DNA of 64,000 nt, taken from positions 3,038,001 to 3,102,000 of the forward strand of contig CP152408.1 of assembly GCA_038961845.1 (NCBI GenBank). The letters are read 5' to 3'. Origin of the DNA: Xylophilus sp. GW821-FHT01B05. Lineage in GTDB: Bacteria; Pseudomonadota; Gammaproteobacteria; Burkholderiales; Burkholderiaceae_C. The notes beneath the pieces were generated by a model. That model saw only the letters and a list, made by a program, of their open reading frames with translations, did no database searches and had not been told where the DNA came from. The position numbers were made by a program, and so were the translations under genes. Positions 55,099-63,363 of this stretch are shown here, in pieces. Position 1 is the first letter of the stretch, and every line of letters starts with the position of its first letter.

Positions 55099-56151
55099 AT
55101 GCAGGCCTTCTTCTCCCCCGAGCAGTTGCTGCACACACCGCAGCAGTTCATGCGCCTGGGGCGCATCCGCAAGCCCACCGACCTGCCCGCGCGTGCCGAG
55201 GCGCTGCAAAGCGCACTAGAGGCCCTGGGCATTCCGGTATCGGCACCACCCGAGTACGGCCGCGCGCCGCTGGAGCAGGTGCACAGCAGCGACTACCTCG
55301 ACTACCTGGAGCACGCCTACGCCCGCTGGCAGACGCTGGGCCAGCAGGGGCTGGAGCCGGGCATCGAGGTGCTGCCCAATCTGTCGCCCTATTACAGCGG
55401 CCAGCAGGGAGTGCAGCGCGCGCCCTGCCCTTCGCCCTCAGTCGTGGCGCAAACGGGCTATTACCTCAGCGATCTGTCTTGCCCCATCGGGCCGCAAACC
55501 TGGCGCGCCGTGCTGCGCTCGGCCCACAGCGCGGTAGCTGCGGCCGATGCCGTGTGCGCTGGCGCAGCGGCCGCCTATGCGCTGTGCCGCCCCTCGGGCC
55601 ACCATGCGCACCGTGACCGCGCGGGCGGCTTTTGCTACGTCAACAACAGCGCCACGGCTGCAGCGCGCCTGCTGCAGACCTTTGGCCGGGTTGCCGTGCT
55701 GGACGTGGACGCCCACCATGGCGACGGCACGCAGCAAATCTTCTACGACAGCGCCGACGTGATGACGGTATCTACCCACGCCGAAACGGCCAACTACTAC
55801 CCCTTCTATACCGGCTACCCGCACGAGCGCGGCCACGGTGCGGGCCTGGGCTGCAACCTGAACCTGCCGCTGGCGCATGGCAGCGGCAATGCCGAGTTCA
55901 TGGCCGCCGTTGACCAGGCCTGCGCTGCGCTGCGCGACTTCGCGCCCAAGGCGCTGGTGCTGCCGCTGGGCTTCGACACCTACAAGGACGACCCGATCAG
56001 CGTGCTCAAGCTCGACTTCGACGCCTACCGCGCCGTGGGCGAGCGCGTGCGCCAACTCGGCCTGCCCACCGTGGTGGTGCAAGAAGGCGGCTACATGGTC
56101 GAGGCCATCGGCCCCGGCCTCACGGCCTTCCTGCAGGGCCTGCACGGCTAA
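55099..56151 (+). CDS. Histone-deacetylase-fold amidohydrolase 1 (acetylpolyamine amidohydrolase-like)
   Basis: A zinc amidohydrolase of the arginase/deacetylase fold, 350 residues. The catalytic His pair is in RPSGHH (164-169), the zinc residues in DVDAHHGDG (202-210) and LGFDTYKDDP, and the transition-state Tyr in QEGGYM. Bacterial members of this size include acetylpolyamine amidohydrolases, which remove acetyl groups from acetylputrescine, acetylcadaverine and similar amines. A second member is encoded at 59819 in the same cluster. Confidence 0.92.
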   Translation: MQAFFSPEQLLHTPQQFMRLGRIRKPTDLPARAEALQSALEALGIPVSAPPEYGRAPLEQVHSSDYLDYLEHAYARWQTLGQQGLEPGIEVLPNLSPYYSGQQGVQRAPCPSPSVVAQTGYYLSDLSCPIGPQTWRAVLRSAHSAVAAADAVCAGAAAAYALCRPSGHHAHRDRAGGFCYVNNSATAAARLLQTFGRVAVLDVDAHHGDGTQQIFYDSADVMTVSTHAETANYYPFYTGYPHERGHGAGLGCNLNLPLAHGSGNAEFMAAVDQACAALRDFAPKALVLPLGFDTYKDDPISVLKLDFDAYRAVGERVRQLGLPTVVVQEGGYMVEAIGPGLTAFLQGLHG

Positions 56152-56167
56152 GGTTTGGACTCAAGCA

Positions 56168-57427
56168 ATGAAGCAAACCTTGAACATCAACGGCGGCCGT
56201 CTGTGGGACTCGCTGATGGCACTGGCCCAGGTCGGCGCCACGCCCAAGGGCGGCAACTGCCGGCTCGCGCTGTCGGCACTCGACGGCCAGGGCCGCGACC
56301 TGGTGGTGGGCTGGATGCGCGCCGCCGGCCTGCAGATCACGGTCGATGCGGTCGGCAACATCTTCGGCGTGCGCCCCGGGCGCAACCCGGCCCTGGCCCC
56401 GGTGGCCACCGGCAGCCATATCGACACGCAGCCCACCGGCGGTAAGTTCGACGGCTGCTTTGGCGTGCTGGCCGGGCTGGAAGTCATGCGCACGCTGCAA
56501 GAGCACGGCATAGAAACCGAGGCGCCGCTGGCGCTGGTGATCTGGACCAATGAAGAAGGCACGCGCTTCGTGCCGGTGATGATGGGCTCGGGCGTGCACT
56601 GCGGCGTCTTCCCGCTGGAAACGGCGCTGTCAGCGGTCGATGCGCAAGGCATGTCGGTGCGCAACGAGCTGGCCGCCATCGGCTATGCGGGCACGGCGCC
56701 CATAGGCACGGTGCGGCCGGGCCGCTACTTCGAGGCGCATATCGAGCAAGGCCCGATCCTGGAGGCCGAAGACACCGTCATTGGCGTGGTCACCGGCTCG
56801 CTCGGCCTGCGCTGGTACGACGTGACCGTGACCGGCATGGAGGCCCACGCCGGCCCCACGCCCATGGCCCTGCGCCGCGACGCGCTCTATGCCGCCACGC
56901 ACCTGATGCAGGCCGTGGTGGACATTGCCAATGACCCAGACTTTGCACCGCACGGGCGCGGCACGGTTGGCACGGTCGGCGTGCACCCCAACTCGCGCAA
57001 CGTGATCCCCGGGCAGGTCACCTTCACCGTAGACCTGCGCCACCAGGATGCGGCCCGCCTCGACCTGATGGAGCAGCGTTTTCGCCAGGCTGCCGCCGCA
57101 CTTGCCGACGGCAGCACCACCGGCCACGCAATGGACGTGAAGGTGGTGGATGTGCAAGAGTTCCCGCCCACGCCCTTTGCCGCCGACATGGTGGATGCCG
57201 TGCGCCAGCAGGCCGTGGCGCGCGGCTACAGCCAGCGCGACATCATCACCGGCGCCGGCCATGACGCGGTCTACATGGCGCGCCAGGTGCCCACGGCGAT
57301 GATCTTCGTGCCGTGCAAAGACGGCATCAGCCACAACGAGATCGAAGACGCCGACCCGCGCCACCTCGAAGCCGGTGCCAACGTGCTTTTGGGCGCCCTG
57401 CTGACCCACGCCGGAGCTATTGCTTGA
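56168..57427 (+). CDS. Zn-dependent M20 hydrolase (N-carbamoyl-L-amino acid hydrolase / allantoate amidohydrolase type)
   Basis: A dimeric metallo-amidohydrolase of 419 residues. ATGSHIDTQPTGGKFDGCFG contains the metal-binding His and Asp, WTNEEGTRF the Glu pair, and ITGAGHDAVYMA the third His. The family (hydantoinase/carbamoylase) cleaves carbamoyl, ureido and some acylamino groups. The frame is open upstream inside the previous gene; the ATG at 56168 gives the normal start. The TGA overlaps a TTG start for the next gene. Confidence 0.92.
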   Translation: MKQTLNINGGRLWDSLMALAQVGATPKGGNCRLALSALDGQGRDLVVGWMRAAGLQITVDAVGNIFGVRPGRNPALAPVATGSHIDTQPTGGKFDGCFGVLAGLEVMRTLQEHGIETEAPLALVIWTNEEGTRFVPVMMGSGVHCGVFPLETALSAVDAQGMSVRNELAAIGYAGTAPIGTVRPGRYFEAHIEQGPILEAEDTVIGVVTGSLGLRWYDVTVTGMEAHAGPTPMALRRDALYAATHLMQAVVDIANDPDFAPHGRGTVGTVGVHPNSRNVIPGQVTFTVDLRHQDAARLDLMEQRFRQAAAALADGSTTGHAMDVKVVDVQEFPPTPFAADMVDAVRQQAVARGYSQRDIITGAGHDAVYMARQVPTAMIFVPCKDGISHNEIEDADPRHLEAGANVLLGALLTHAGAIA

Positions 57428-58329
57428 GCAGCGCGACTGCAGTCGGCGCTCTTCCAGCCGCACGTGCCAGCCAGCGGCACGGCATCGCCCTGTTCCTGGG
57501 CGCGCTGGTGGCCTTTGCCTGCTACGACGCCTTTGCCAAGCAGATGGTGGCAAGCTACCCGCCCACGGTCGTCAACCTGGGCCGCTACGTGGCAATCAGC
57601 GCCATGGCGCTGGTACTGCTGCTGCGCCATGGCCGCACACACGACATGCGCCTCTGGCGCCAGCCGCACCAAAAGCTGCTGACCCTGCGCAGCCTGATGC
57701 TGGCCATCGTCGCCACCTGTTTCATGACCGCGCTGGTGAGCATGCCGCTGGCCGAGGCCACCGCCATCTACTTCACCGCGCCGCTGGTCATGGTGGCCGT
57801 CTCGCCCTGGCTGCTGGGCGAGCGGGTGGGCCGCATCCAGTGGACGGCGGTGATGCTGGGCTTTGCGGGCATGCTGCTCATCGTGCGTCCGGGCGGCAGC
57901 CTGCCGCTGGTGGGCACGCTGCTGATGGCGGTGTCGGCCGTCTGCTATGCGATGTTCCAGGTGCTCACGCGCCGGCTGTCGGGCCTGGTGCCTGCGCCGG
58001 TGCAGTTCGCCCACATGGCGCTGGTCTGCCTGGTGGTAACCAACCTGCCCGCCGTCTTCATGCCCCATGTGGCGCTGCCACCCTGGCCGCAAATGCTGAT
58101 GCTGATCGCCGGTGGTGCTTGCAGTGGCGTTGCGCAACTGATGCTGCTTGCGGCGTTTCGCCGCGTGGGCGCTGCTACGCTCGCGCCGCTCAACTATGTA
58201 CAACTGATGCTGGCCGTGCTGATCAGCACCCTGTGGTTCCAGCGGCCGCCAGACGGCCTGGCCCTGGCCGGCATGGCACTGATCGCGGTGGCAGGCGTCT
58301 ACCTGGCACGCGCACGCCGCCCGGCCTGA
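57424..58329 (+). CDS. DMT-superfamily (EamA) transporter
   Basis: A 301-residue membrane protein with ten predicted helices in two EamA repeats. The first repeat begins ALFLGALVAFACYDAFAKQM, and a GERVGRIQWTAVMLGFAGML block is typical. No ATG or GTG fits near the start; the TTG at 57424 overlaps the upstream stop (TTGA) and was chosen. Such proteins usually export amino acids, amines or metabolites, so it may remove an excess intermediate. Confidence 0.87.
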   Translation: MSSATAVGALPAARASQRHGIALFLGALVAFACYDAFAKQMVASYPPTVVNLGRYVAISAMALVLLLRHGRTHDMRLWRQPHQKLLTLRSLMLAIVATCFMTALVSMPLAEATAIYFTAPLVMVAVSPWLLGERVGRIQWTAVMLGFAGMLLIVRPGGSLPLVGTLLMAVSAVCYAMFQVLTRRLSGLVPAPVQFAHMALVCLVVTNLPAVFMPHVALPPWPQMLMLIAGGACSGVAQLMLLAAFRRVGAATLAPLNYVQLMLAVLISTLWFQRPPDGLALAGMALIAVAGVYLARARRPA

Positions 58330-58353
58330 ACCGCCCAGAGACAAGGACCCAAC

Positions 58354-59067
58354 ATGCCCCGACCAAAAACCATATCAACACCGGTGTTCGGCCCGATCGA
58401 CGAAGCCCATTCGCCCGCCTTCGCGTCCATCCAGGTCCCCGACCTGGTCGGTGTGATCGAGGCCCAGCTGCAACAGGCCATTCTGGCCGGCCGCCTCGCC
58501 CCCGGCGAGCGCATTGTCGAGGCCGAGCTGGCGCGCCAGATGGGCGTGAGCCGCGCCCCCGTGCGCGAGGCCGCGCGCCGGCTAGAGAGCCTGGGCCTGC
58601 TGGTATCCCGCCCGCGCCACGGCTTTGCGGTGCGCACGGTGTCCGTCAAGCAGGTGGATGACCTGTACGAGGTACGCATCAACCTAGAGCTGATGAGCGC
58701 GGCGCTGGCCTGCCAGCACGCCACCGACGCCCAGCTGGCCCACCTCGATGTGTTGGTGGACGAGATGGTGGCGCAGGCCGAGGCGCTGGCGCCCGCCGAG
58801 CGCGTGGCCATGGACCTGGCCTTTCACTCGACCATCAGTGAGCTTTCGGGCAACGAGTACCTGCAGCGCCTGTTCGACAACATGCAGACCGAGGTGCGGA
58901 TGTTCCTCGCGCTCAGTGAAGACAGCTACGGCGACCTGAAGGCGCTGGCCGAAACCCACCGCCCCATTGCCCAGGCGCTGGCACAGCGCGACGTGGCCGC
59001 CGCCCAGCATGCGCTGCGCTTTCACCTGGAAGACGCCAAGGCCCACGCACGCGGCCTGTTTTTGTAG
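58354..59067 (+). CDS. GntR-family transcriptional regulator with FCD domain
   Basis: A 237-residue repressor-type protein. The winged helix includes GRLAPGERIVEAELARQMGV and SRAPVREAARRLESLGL, and the C-terminal helical FCD domain has the metal/effector His residues (DLAFHSTISEL, ETHRPIAQAL). It lies inside the catabolic cluster and is the obvious candidate for its control. The dyad at 46471 is a possible target. FCD regulators usually sense a carboxylate or amino-acid intermediate. Confidence 0.92.
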   Translation: MPRPKTISTPVFGPIDEAHSPAFASIQVPDLVGVIEAQLQQAILAGRLAPGERIVEAELARQMGVSRAPVREAARRLESLGLLVSRPRHGFAVRTVSVKQVDDLYEVRINLELMSAALACQHATDAQLAHLDVLVDEMVAQAEALAPAERVAMDLAFHSTISELSGNEYLQRLFDNMQTEVRMFLALSEDSYGDLKALAETHRPIAQALAQRDVAAAQHALRFHLEDAKAHARGLFL

Positions 59068-59069
59068 CC

Positions 59070-59789
59070 ATGGATACCAGTGCGCTGCCCACACCAGCCA
59101 AGGTCGCCATGGTCAGCGGCGGCAACCGCGGCATTGGCCTGGCCATTGCCCGCGAGCTGCTGGACCATGGCTGGCGCGTGAGCATTGGCGCGCGCAGCAG
59201 CACCGATGCTTTTGCCGGCTACGCGCCCAGCCAGCTGCGGCGCTACCACTTCAACGCACAAGACCCGCAGAGCGAGACTGACTGGGTGGCCGCCACCGCG
59301 GCGGACTTTGGCCGCATCGACGCACTGGTGCACAACGCCGGCATCCTCAGTACCCGCTCGGTCATTGACGCGGACGACGCAGAGGTCGACCGGCTGCTGG
59401 AAGTCAACGTCAAGTCACCGCTGCGCCTTACCCGCAAGGCCTGGCCGCACCTGGTGGCGGCCGGCGAGAGCAAGGTGCTGGTCATGGCATCGCTCGCCGC
59501 CAAGCGGGTGCGCGCCGCCGATGCATCGCTGTATGCGCTCAGCAAATCCGCCGTGCTGGCGCTGGCCCACGGCATCCGCCATTGCGGTGCCGACAGCCGG
59601 GTGCGCTGCACCGCGCTGTGTCCGGGCTTTGTCGCCACAGACATGGCGGCGGCGCTGGCGCCCGGGCAGCGCCAGCAAGTCACCCAGCCGCAAGACGTGG
59701 CACGCATCGCCCGCATGGCGCTGGAGCTGCCCGCCTCCGCCAGCGTGGCCGAGATCCCGATCAGCTGGACGGTCGAGCCGCAGTACTGA
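59070..59789 (+). CDS. Short-chain dehydrogenase/reductase
   Basis: NAD(P)-dependent SDR of 239 residues. The cofactor motif is SGGNRGIGLAIARELL, and the NAG motif appears as VHNAGILS. The catalytic residues are the Ser in MASLAAKR and the Tyr and Lys in YALSKSAV. It starts 2 nt after the regulator gene. The substrate is unknown; oxidation of a hydroxyl group or reduction of a semialdehyde in the pathway is plausible. Confidence 0.92.
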   Translation: MDTSALPTPAKVAMVSGGNRGIGLAIARELLDHGWRVSIGARSSTDAFAGYAPSQLRRYHFNAQDPQSETDWVAATAADFGRIDALVHNAGILSTRSVIDADDAEVDRLLEVNVKSPLRLTRKAWPHLVAAGESKVLVMASLAAKRVRAADASLYALSKSAVLALAHGIRHCGADSRVRCTALCPGFVATDMAAALAPGQRQQVTQPQDVARIARMALELPASASVAEIPISWTVEPQY

Positions 59790-59818
59790 ACCCCATCCTC
59801 ACAACACACACGCAGCCC

Positions 59819-60847
59819 ATGAAAGTCGTCTACAGCGATCAGCACCAGGACCACGACCCGCAGCAGTTCATCGTGCGCGGGCGCATGAAGCGCAGCAACG
59901 AGCAGCCCGAGCGCGCCTGGCGCCTGCTGGCCGCCGCACGCGCGCAGGGCCACGACATCGTGGCGCCGGACGACCACGGCCCCGGCCCGCGCGCGGCCAT
60001 CCACACGCCGCAGTACCTGCACTTTCTGGAAACCGCCTGGGAGCGCTGGCAGCAGTTGGACGACCCGTCAGAAGAGGTGATGCCCAACATCCACCCCTTC
60101 CCCGGCCAGCCCTTCACCTACCCCGACAGCCTGGTGGGCCAGGCCGGCTACCACATGGGCGACACCGCCTGCAGCATCGGCCGCAACACCTGGCATGCCG
60201 CCACGCAATCGGCGCACGTGGCCACGCATGCGGCGCAACTGGTGCTGGAGGGCGAGCGCGTCAGCTACGCCCTGTGCCGCCCGCCGGGCCACCACACCTA
60301 TGCAGATCGCGCCAATGGCTTTTGCTACCTGAACAACGCCGCCATTGCCGCGCAGCACCTGCGCCAGCGCCATGCGCGCGTGGCCATACTGGATGTGGAT
60401 GTGCACCACGGCAACGGCACGCAGGGCGTGTTCTGGCGCCGCAATGATGTGCTCACCATCTCGCTGCACGGCGACCCGCATTTCTGCACGCCCTTCTTCA
60501 CCGGCCACGCGCACGAGCGCGGCGAAGGCGATGGCCTGGGCTACAACATCAACCGCCCGCTGGCACGCGGCACCGACACCGATGCCTACCTGGCCGAGCT
60601 GAAGCGCGCCTGCACCGACATCCGCGCCTATGCCCCCGGCGCGCTGGTGGTGGCACTGGGCCTGGACGCGCATGAGCACGACCCCTACCGCGCGCTGGCC
60701 GTCACCACCGAAGGCTTTGCCCGCATCACCGCCGAGATCGCCCGGCTCGGCCTGCCCACCGTGCTGGTGCAGGAAGGCGGCTACCTGTCGGATGACCTGG
60801 GCCCCAACCTGGCCAGCGCCTTGAGTGGCTTTGCGGCGGCCGCATGA
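59819..60847 (+). CDS. Histone-deacetylase-fold amidohydrolase 2 (acetylpolyamine amidohydrolase-like)
   Basis: A 342-residue zinc amidohydrolase with RPPGHH (154-159), DVDVHHGNG (192-200), LGLDAHEHDP and QEGGYL. It is related to the deacetylase at 55099 but clearly diverged. Its N-terminus (MKVVYSDQHQDHDPQQFIVRG) matches the acetylpolyamine amidohydrolase type better. The frame is open upstream in the SDR gene; the ATG at 59819 was chosen. The stop overlaps the kinase start (ATGA), so the two products are probably made in step. Confidence 0.92.
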   Translation: MKVVYSDQHQDHDPQQFIVRGRMKRSNEQPERAWRLLAAARAQGHDIVAPDDHGPGPRAAIHTPQYLHFLETAWERWQQLDDPSEEVMPNIHPFPGQPFTYPDSLVGQAGYHMGDTACSIGRNTWHAATQSAHVATHAAQLVLEGERVSYALCRPPGHHTYADRANGFCYLNNAAIAAQHLRQRHARVAILDVDVHHGNGTQGVFWRRNDVLTISLHGDPHFCTPFFTGHAHERGEGDGLGYNINRPLARGTDTDAYLAELKRACTDIRAYAPGALVVALGLDAHEHDPYRALAVTTEGFARITAEIARLGLPTVLVQEGGYLSDDLGPNLASALSGFAAAA

Positions 60848-61890
60848 ATGATCTGCCCGAAGCGGCCGTGCTGAGCGCGCCCGCCGCCCCCGTGCCCGCC
60901 GCCTGGGCTGCCGCGCTGCTGCAAGAACACTACGGCCTGGCCGGCGACCTGAGTGCGCTCACGGGTGAGCGCGATGCCAACTTCCTGCTCAGCGAGCCCA
61001 CCGGGCGCCGCATGCTGAAGGTGTCGCACCCCATTGAGTCGCCGCTGGTGGCCGACTTCCAGACCCAGGCGCTGCTGCACATCGCCGCCACCGACCCCGG
61101 CCTGCCGGTGCAGCGGCTGCTGCCTACGCTCGGCGGCGCGCACTCCTTCATCGCCCAGGCGCCCGACGGTGCCGCGCGCGTGGTGCGGCTGTTCAGCTAC
61201 CTGGAAGGCCTGCCCATGCCGCAGGCGCCGCGCTCGGCCGCGCAGCGCGCCAGTGTGGGCAGCATGCTGGCCCGGCTGGACCGCGCACTGGCGGGCCTCA
61301 AGCACCCGGCCGGCGCGCTGGAGCTGCCCTGGGACATCCAGCGCGCCCACCGCGTGCGCGGCCTGCTGGCCCATGTGCCAGACGCCCATCGCCGCGCGCT
61401 GGCCGGCCGCGCCCTGGACCGCTTCGAGCAGCACGCCCTGCCCCGGCTGGCCACGTTGCGCCGCCAGCCCATCCACAACGACTTCAACATCTACAACCTG
61501 CTGGTCGACCCGGCCGCGCCGCAGCAGGTGGCCGGCATCCTCGACTTTGGCGACATGGTCGAGGCACCCATGGTCAACGACCTGGCCGTGGCCGCCTCTT
61601 ATCAGCTCGACGAGCAAGGCGACGCGCTGGCCACCATCGCCGCCTTTGCCGGCGCCTACCACGCGGTGCTGCCGCTGCAGCCGGCCGAGCTCGATGTGCT
61701 GCTGGACCTGGTGCGTGCGCGCCTGGCCATGGTGGTCGCCATCAGCGGCTGGCGCGCCGCCCGCCAGCCCGACAACGCCGCCTACCTGCTGCGCAACAAC
61801 GCCGTGTCCTGGGCGCGGCTGCAGGCCTGCGATGCCATCACTGACACACAAGCCCGCGACGCATTGTTTGCGGCCTGCCCCCAAGCCTGA
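60844..61890 (+). CDS. APH-fold small-molecule kinase (hydroxylysine kinase-like)
   Basis: A 348-residue aminoglycoside-phosphotransferase-fold kinase. The catalytic loop is HNDFNIYN (His211-Asp213) and the metal site DFGD is at 234-237, in the context GILDFGDMVEAPMVNDLAVA. That context is close to hydroxylysine kinase and related hydroxy-amino-acid kinases rather than to antibiotic-resistance enzymes. It overlaps the upstream deacetylase gene and is 1 nt from the following PLP enzyme. The likely role is phosphorylating the hydroxyl group of an amino alcohol or hydroxy amino acid. Confidence 0.87.
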   Translation: MNDLPEAAVLSAPAAPVPAAWAAALLQEHYGLAGDLSALTGERDANFLLSEPTGRRMLKVSHPIESPLVADFQTQALLHIAATDPGLPVQRLLPTLGGAHSFIAQAPDGAARVVRLFSYLEGLPMPQAPRSAAQRASVGSMLARLDRALAGLKHPAGALELPWDIQRAHRVRGLLAHVPDAHRRALAGRALDRFEQHALPRLATLRRQPIHNDFNIYNLLVDPAAPQQVAGILDFGDMVEAPMVNDLAVAASYQLDEQGDALATIAAFAGAYHAVLPLQPAELDVLLDLVRARLAMVVAISGWRAARQPDNAAYLLRNNAVSWARLQACDAITDTQARDALFAACPQA

Positions 61891-61891
61891 T

Positions 61892-63166
61892 ATGACCACC
61901 ACCCCTGAGCTTCTTGCCCGCCGCGCCCGCCTGCTGGGCCCGGCCTACCGGCTGTTCTATGAAGAGCCGCTGCACCTGGTGCGCGGCGAAGGCGTCTGGC
62001 TGTACGACGCCGACGGCCAGCGCTACCTGGACGCCTACAACAACGTTGCCTGCGTTGGCCACTCGCACCCGCAGGTGGTGCAGGCCATGGCGCAGCAGGC
62101 GGCCACGCTCAACACCCATACCCGCTACCTGCACGAAAGCGTGCTGGACTACGCCGAGCGCCTGCTGGCCACGCTGCCACCCGCGCTGGGCCACACCATC
62201 TTCACCTGCACCGGCAGCGAGGCCAATGACTTGGCCATGCGCATCGCGCGTGCCCACACCAAAGGGCGCGGCCTGATCGTGACCCGGTTCGCCTACCACG
62301 GCGTGACTTCGTCGATTGCCGAGGCATCGCCCTCGCTCGGCCGCTTCGTGCAGTTGGGCGAACACGTGCGCACCGTGCCCGCACCCGACAGCTACCGCTG
62401 CGCGCCCGATCAACTGGGCAGCGTCTTTGCCGCCGGCGTGCGCGCCGCCATCGCCGACCTGCAGGCCCAGGGCATTGCGCCCGCCGCGCTGCTGGTGGAT
62501 ACGGTGTTCTCCAGCGACGGCGTCTGCACCGCGCCCGCCGGCTTCCTGCAAGAGGCCGCCAACGCCATCCGCGAGGCCGGTGGCCTGTTCATCGCGGACG
62601 AGGTCCAGCCCGGCTTTGGCCGCACGGGCGAGGCCTTCTGGGGTTTCATGAACCACGGCGTGGTGCCCGACATCGTCACCATGGGCAAGCCCATGGGCAA
62701 CGGCCACCCGGTAGCGGGCCTGGCGGTGCGGCCTGAAGTGCTGGCCACATTCGGCCAGGAGTGCCGCTACTTCAATACCTTTGGCGGCAACCCGGTATCC
62801 ATGGCCGCGGCCACGGCCGTGCTCGACGTGATCCAGGGCCAAGGCCTGCAGCGCAATGCGCTGGAGGTGGGCCAGTACCTGCGCACGCAACTGCAAGCCC
62901 TGGCCCAGCGCCACGAGGCCATTGGCGACGTGCGCGGTGCCGGCCTGTTCGTGGGGCTGGAACTGGTCACCGACCGCGCCGCCAAAACCCCGGCCACCGC
63001 CCTGGCCGCGCAGGTCGTCAACGGCATGCGCCGGCAGCAGGTGCTGCTGGGCGCCACCGGCGAACACGCCAACACACTGAAGATCCGGCCGCCGCTGGTG
63101 TTTGCCCGCGCCCATGCGGATGAGCTGGTGGGCAAGCTGGACCAGGTGCTGACGGCGCTGCGTTGA
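61892..63166 (+). CDS. Class III PLP enzyme, phospho-lyase (ETNPPL/PHYKPL) type
   Basis: A fold-type I PLP protein of 424 residues. Although the family is named for aminotransferases, DAYNNVACVGHSHPQVVQA and TMGKPMGNGHPVAGLAV (PLP Lys266) match ethanolamine-phosphate and 5-phosphohydroxylysine phospho-lyases. These remove phosphate and ammonia to leave an aldehyde. Pairing with the kinase gene 1 nt upstream supports this reading. The alternative is an ordinary omega-transaminase. Confidence 0.88.
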   Translation: MTTTPELLARRARLLGPAYRLFYEEPLHLVRGEGVWLYDADGQRYLDAYNNVACVGHSHPQVVQAMAQQAATLNTHTRYLHESVLDYAERLLATLPPALGHTIFTCTGSEANDLAMRIARAHTKGRGLIVTRFAYHGVTSSIAEASPSLGRFVQLGEHVRTVPAPDSYRCAPDQLGSVFAAGVRAAIADLQAQGIAPAALLVDTVFSSDGVCTAPAGFLQEAANAIREAGGLFIADEVQPGFGRTGEAFWGFMNHGVVPDIVTMGKPMGNGHPVAGLAVRPEVLATFGQECRYFNTFGGNPVSMAAATAVLDVIQGQGLQRNALEVGQYLRTQLQALAQRHEAIGDVRGAGLFVGLELVTDRAAKTPATALAAQVVNGMRRQQVLLGATGEHANTLKIRPPLVFARAHADELVGKLDQVLTALR

Positions 63167-63181
63167 TGGTGGCTGGGCTCA

Positions 63182-63237
63182 AACTACAAAAAAGATAGCT
63201 ATAAGCCCAGGCGGCACCTGGGCTAGAGGCACTTTTC
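63182..63237 (+). repeat. Dispersed repeat family 1, copy after the catabolic cluster
   Basis: It reads AACTACAAAAAAGATAGCTA, then AAGCCCAGG, then CACCTGGGCTAGAGGCACTT. The arms AGCCCAGG and CCTGGGCT pair perfectly, so it forms a hairpin. It begins 16 nt after the last gene of the cluster. Confidence 0.85.
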
Positions 63238-63271
63238 TTCTAAAAATCGTAACTACTCACCCCCGTTCGCC

Positions 63272-63323
63272 CTGAGCCTGTCGAAGGGCTTGGTGATGCG
63301 TGGCAGGGCTTCGACAAGCTCAG
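63272..63323. repeat. REP-like palindrome before the insertion sequence
   Basis: CTGAGCCTGTCGAAGGGC and GGGCTTCGACAAGCTCAG are near-perfect inverted repeats 16 nt apart. This motif type (CTGAGCYTGTCGAAG) is widespread as a dispersed palindrome in beta- and gammaproteobacteria. It lies 40 nt upstream of the transposase start. Confidence 0.75.
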
Positions 63324-63363
63324 AAGGTGTGAACGAATATCCGCCCCCGTGCGTTGATAGCGA

